DNA of 64,000 nt, taken from NCBI GenBank assembly GCA_020636375.1, contig JACJXZ010000006.1, forward strand, positions 124,001-188,000, read 5' to 3'. The notes beneath the pieces are model-generated. The model saw only the letters and a list, made by a program, of their open reading frames with translations. It did not search any database and was not told the origin of the DNA. Positions 62,091 to 64,000 of the stretch are shown here, in pieces. This stretch comes from Lewinellaceae bacterium (GTDB taxonomy: Bacteria; Bacteroidota; Bacteroidia; Chitinophagales; Saprospiraceae). Made by a program: the position numbers and the translations under genes. The stretch's first letter is position 1, and every line of letters starts with the position of its first letter.

Positions 62091-63620
62091 ATGTTAAGAC
62101 CAGCATTCATCCTTCCCCTGTTCATTTCCGTACTGATGGCCTGTTCCTGCAATAAGGAAGAAGCCGAAGGGCCCTCCACCGAAGACGCCAGGACCTTCAA
62201 CCAAAAAATGGAAAGCCTGAACCCGTTCACTCAGCCCGAGGAAATCGCCGAGCCTGTTGTCCAGGAAACGAGCGACGCGGTCCAGAACCCCGCCGACCCC
62301 TCCCTGGAATGTTACACCACCACTTACAAGGTAGCGCCCGGCTTCGACGAGATGCTCGCCCTGGACCCCACCACCGACGTGATCTATCCCGGTGCCATGC
62401 TGTTGGGGGCATCCATCCCGACGGGCGAATACATCCCCATCATAGCCGACCGGGCGCCGATCACGCTGTCCATCTCCCTGCAGAACCTCAGCGGCAGCCC
62501 GGTGGTGGAGATCGAGGACCCCAAGCTGTCTACCGTCCGCACTGGCATCAAGTCCATCCTCGACCAGGAAGTAGCGTCCGCTACGCCGGCCAAGCTCAAC
62601 TTTGAAATTTCGGAGGTCTATTCGGAACAACACCTGAAGGTAGCCCTGGGCGCCAACTACCGCTCGGCGGGCAACAGCGTGTCGGCGGCATTCAACTTCA
62701 GCCAGTCCACCTACAGCAACAAATTCCTCATCAAATACCTCCAGACGTACTACACCATCGACATGGACCCGCCCGCCGACCCGGCCGACCTCTTTAAGCG
62801 TTTGCCGGAAACCAGCGCCTTCGGATCGGCCAGCCCGGCCTATGTGGCCTCTATGGCCTACGGCAGGATGGTGCTGTATACGGTAGAGACGAACCGCAGC
62901 TTTACCGAGGTGAACGCCGCCTTCAGCGCCGCCTTTGCTTCCGGCGACGGGTCGATCGATACCGACTATCAGCAGACCATCGCCGCGTGCAACATCAAGG
63001 CTGTCGTCATCGGGGGCTCTGCCGCCGCCGCCGCCCAGATCGTCAACGGCCCGGCGGAGGTGTACAACTATATCGCCGAGGGCGGCAACTACTCCAAAGA
63101 ATCGCCCGGCGCGCCCTTGTCCTACAAACTGCGGTACCTCAAAAAAGGCACGCCGGTAGCTACCGTCGTACTGGCCTCCGAGTACCAGGTGCGCACCTGC
63201 GACCTGGCCTACCCGAAATACCGCATCCGGATCACATCCCTGAAGTGCAACGACTGCCCCGAGGTCGGCGACCCCGAGATTTACGGCCGCATCACGGGCC
63301 GGGCCTACGTCAATGGCAGCGCCACGGGCCCCAAGGCGGAGTGGAAACGTTCCAGAGACGACGCCTGGGAGATCCACGAGGGCCAGGAGTATGGCCTGAG
63401 CATTTCAGCCGACCCCGAATTGTACCGCCCGGACTACAATACGGATTACATCAAGGTGGATGGCTGGCTGAAAGAAAGGGATGCGGGCGACGACGACGAC
63501 CTGGGCGCCGATTCCCACATCATCAACCTGAAGGACATTAAGCTGAATGTCCCCTACCCCGGCATGCTCACCTTCAGCGGGAACGTGGATGTGAAGTATA
63601 CGCTGGAGCGGTTGCGGTGA
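62091..63620 (+). CDS. Thiol-activated-cytolysin-like (CDC-like) lipoprotein
   Basis: 509 residues with a lipobox (SVLMAC, Cys18). From about residue 75 the sequence follows the cholesterol-dependent cytolysin pattern: VYPGAMLLGASIPTGEYIPI-like lead (VIYPGALL type), RAPITLSISLQNLSGS, NFNISEVYS-like strand and KVALGANYRSAGNSVSAAFNFSQS (first membrane hairpin). YLQTYYTIDMDPPADPADLF follows, matching the D3 core, and then the NAAFSAAF hairpin (second). Further on (about 355-509) the usual Trp-rich undecapeptide of domain 4 is absent; a Gly/Asp-rich beta domain (CNDCPEVGDPEIYGRITGRAYV) stands instead. CDC-like proteins of Bacteroidota may form pores against other cells. The gene is alone, enclosed by palindromes. 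Similarity is recognised by eye only. Confidence 0.82.
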   Translation: MLRPAFILPLFISVLMACSCNKEEAEGPSTEDARTFNQKMESLNPFTQPEEIAEPVVQETSDAVQNPADPSLECYTTTYKVAPGFDEMLALDPTTDVIYPGAMLLGASIPTGEYIPIIADRAPITLSISLQNLSGSPVVEIEDPKLSTVRTGIKSILDQEVASATPAKLNFEISEVYSEQHLKVALGANYRSAGNSVSAAFNFSQSTYSNKFLIKYLQTYYTIDMDPPADPADLFKRLPETSAFGSASPAYVASMAYGRMVLYTVETNRSFTEVNAAFSAAFASGDGSIDTDYQQTIAACNIKAVVIGGSAAAAAQIVNGPAEVYNYIAEGGNYSKESPGAPLSYKLRYLKKGTPVATVVLASEYQVRTCDLAYPKYRIRITSLKCNDCPEVGDPEIYGRITGRAYVNGSATGPKAEWKRSRDDAWEIHEGQEYGLSISADPELYRPDYNTDYIKVDGWLKERDAGDDDDLGADSHIINLKDIKLNVPYPGMLTFSGNVDVKYTLERLR

Positions 63621-63696
63621 TCATTCACTCCCATGCGCATCAGGCTGATGGGTTGAAACCCGGGAGGTGGACTGCTCTTATGGGTAGAACCCGCCC

Positions 63697-63784
63697 GGTG
63701 AACTCCCCCCCGGCTAAGCGGAAGCCAGGCGCCCCCTCTCTTGTGTTGCTTGCAATCAAAGGGAAGAGAGGGGGCAGGGCAACT
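63697..63784. repeat. Direct repeat unit, copy 1 (about 88 bp)
   Basis: The unit runs from GGTGAACTC, through CGGCTAAGCGGAAGCC and GCCCCCTCTCTTGTGTTGC, to GGGGGCAGGGCAACT. The second copy lies at 63912-64000. The gap behind the cytolysin gene (63621-64000) holds only these units and a CCCTCTCTT-rich inverted part; copy 2 reaches the end of the window. Confidence 0.7.
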
Positions 63785-63911
63785 TGCTCTGAAAGCCCGC
63801 GTTGGCCAGCGGCCGGCATTACCCCCTCTCTTCCCTCCGCTCCCGCTGTGCTTAAGAGAGGGGGTGGCCGGTCTCGGATCGGCCGGGGGTGAGTTCTTCG
63901 CCGGCAGCCCG

Positions 63912-64000
63912 GGTGAACTCACCCCCGGCTAAACGGAAGCCGGGCGCCCCCTCTCTTGTGTTGCTTGCAATCAAAGGGGAAGAGAGGGGGCAGGGCAACT
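63912..64000. repeat. Direct repeat unit, copy 2, reaching the window end
   Basis: Almost identical to 63697-63784 (a few substitutions in the first third). The array may continue beyond the window. Confidence 0.7.

Overview
The window looks like a chromosome segment of a Bacteroidota bacterium, most likely of the Saprospiria (Lewinella/Haliscomenobacter type). Five secreted proteins end in type IX secretion (T9SS) sorting domains. There is a SusC/SusD pair and a FecR/STN-domain pair, lipoproteins carry short lipoboxes, start sites mostly lack Shine-Dalgarno sequences, and the few promoter candidates fit the Bacteroidota form TTG-N(about 19)-TAnnTTTG. Most of the window is GC-rich. Two blocks, 21477-24166 and above all 40566-44960, are visibly more AT-rich and carry defence-type genes. 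No rRNA, tRNA, CRISPR array or transposase gene was seen.

Layout. 1-4223: end of a CHAT-protease gene and two T9SS cargo propeller proteins. 4369-12233 (minus strand): S9 peptidase, AraC regulator, secreted GH13 amylase, RRM RNA-binding protein, B3/B4-domain protein. 12431-20096 (minus): universal stress protein with a premature stop, BCCT osmolyte transporter, SusD and SusC. 20369-21466: a GluR0-like ionotropic glutamate receptor. 21477-24166: HNH nuclease plus AAA ATPase (Septu-like). 24656-30270: fumarase, BNR-repeat T9SS protein, superoxide dismutase, Cys-rich T9SS protein. 30424-34693: MoxR ATPase with a giant membrane vWA-like/WD40 protein. 34943-35290: a candidate small transcript. 35438-40166: lipoprotein, alkaline-phosphatase-fold protein lacking its metal ligands, DprA, SH3 protein, glucosaminidase-like protein lacking its catalytic Glu.

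40566-44960 is a three-gene operon of a LexA/S24-type repressor, a large N6-adenine methylase and a PD-(D/E)xK nuclease candidate. 45030-50125 holds a zinc-protease lipoprotein, patatin phospholipase, GH63 hydrolase and APP1-type phosphatase. 50199-54162 is a probable copper-related operon (MbnH, MbnP, lipoprotein, outer-membrane protein, small Cys protein). 54444-58789 holds FecR, an STN/beta-repeat outer-membrane protein, a small barrel protein and a GIN-domain lipoprotein. 59974-63620 holds a DEAD-box helicase and a thiol-activated-cytolysin-like lipoprotein.

Two kinds of non-coding structure recur between genes. The first is long imperfect palindromes of about 70-180 bp, in at least four families with two or three copies each. 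The second is short degenerate tandem arrays, mostly with an 8-bp period, sitting just behind stop codons. Both look systematic rather than accidental.
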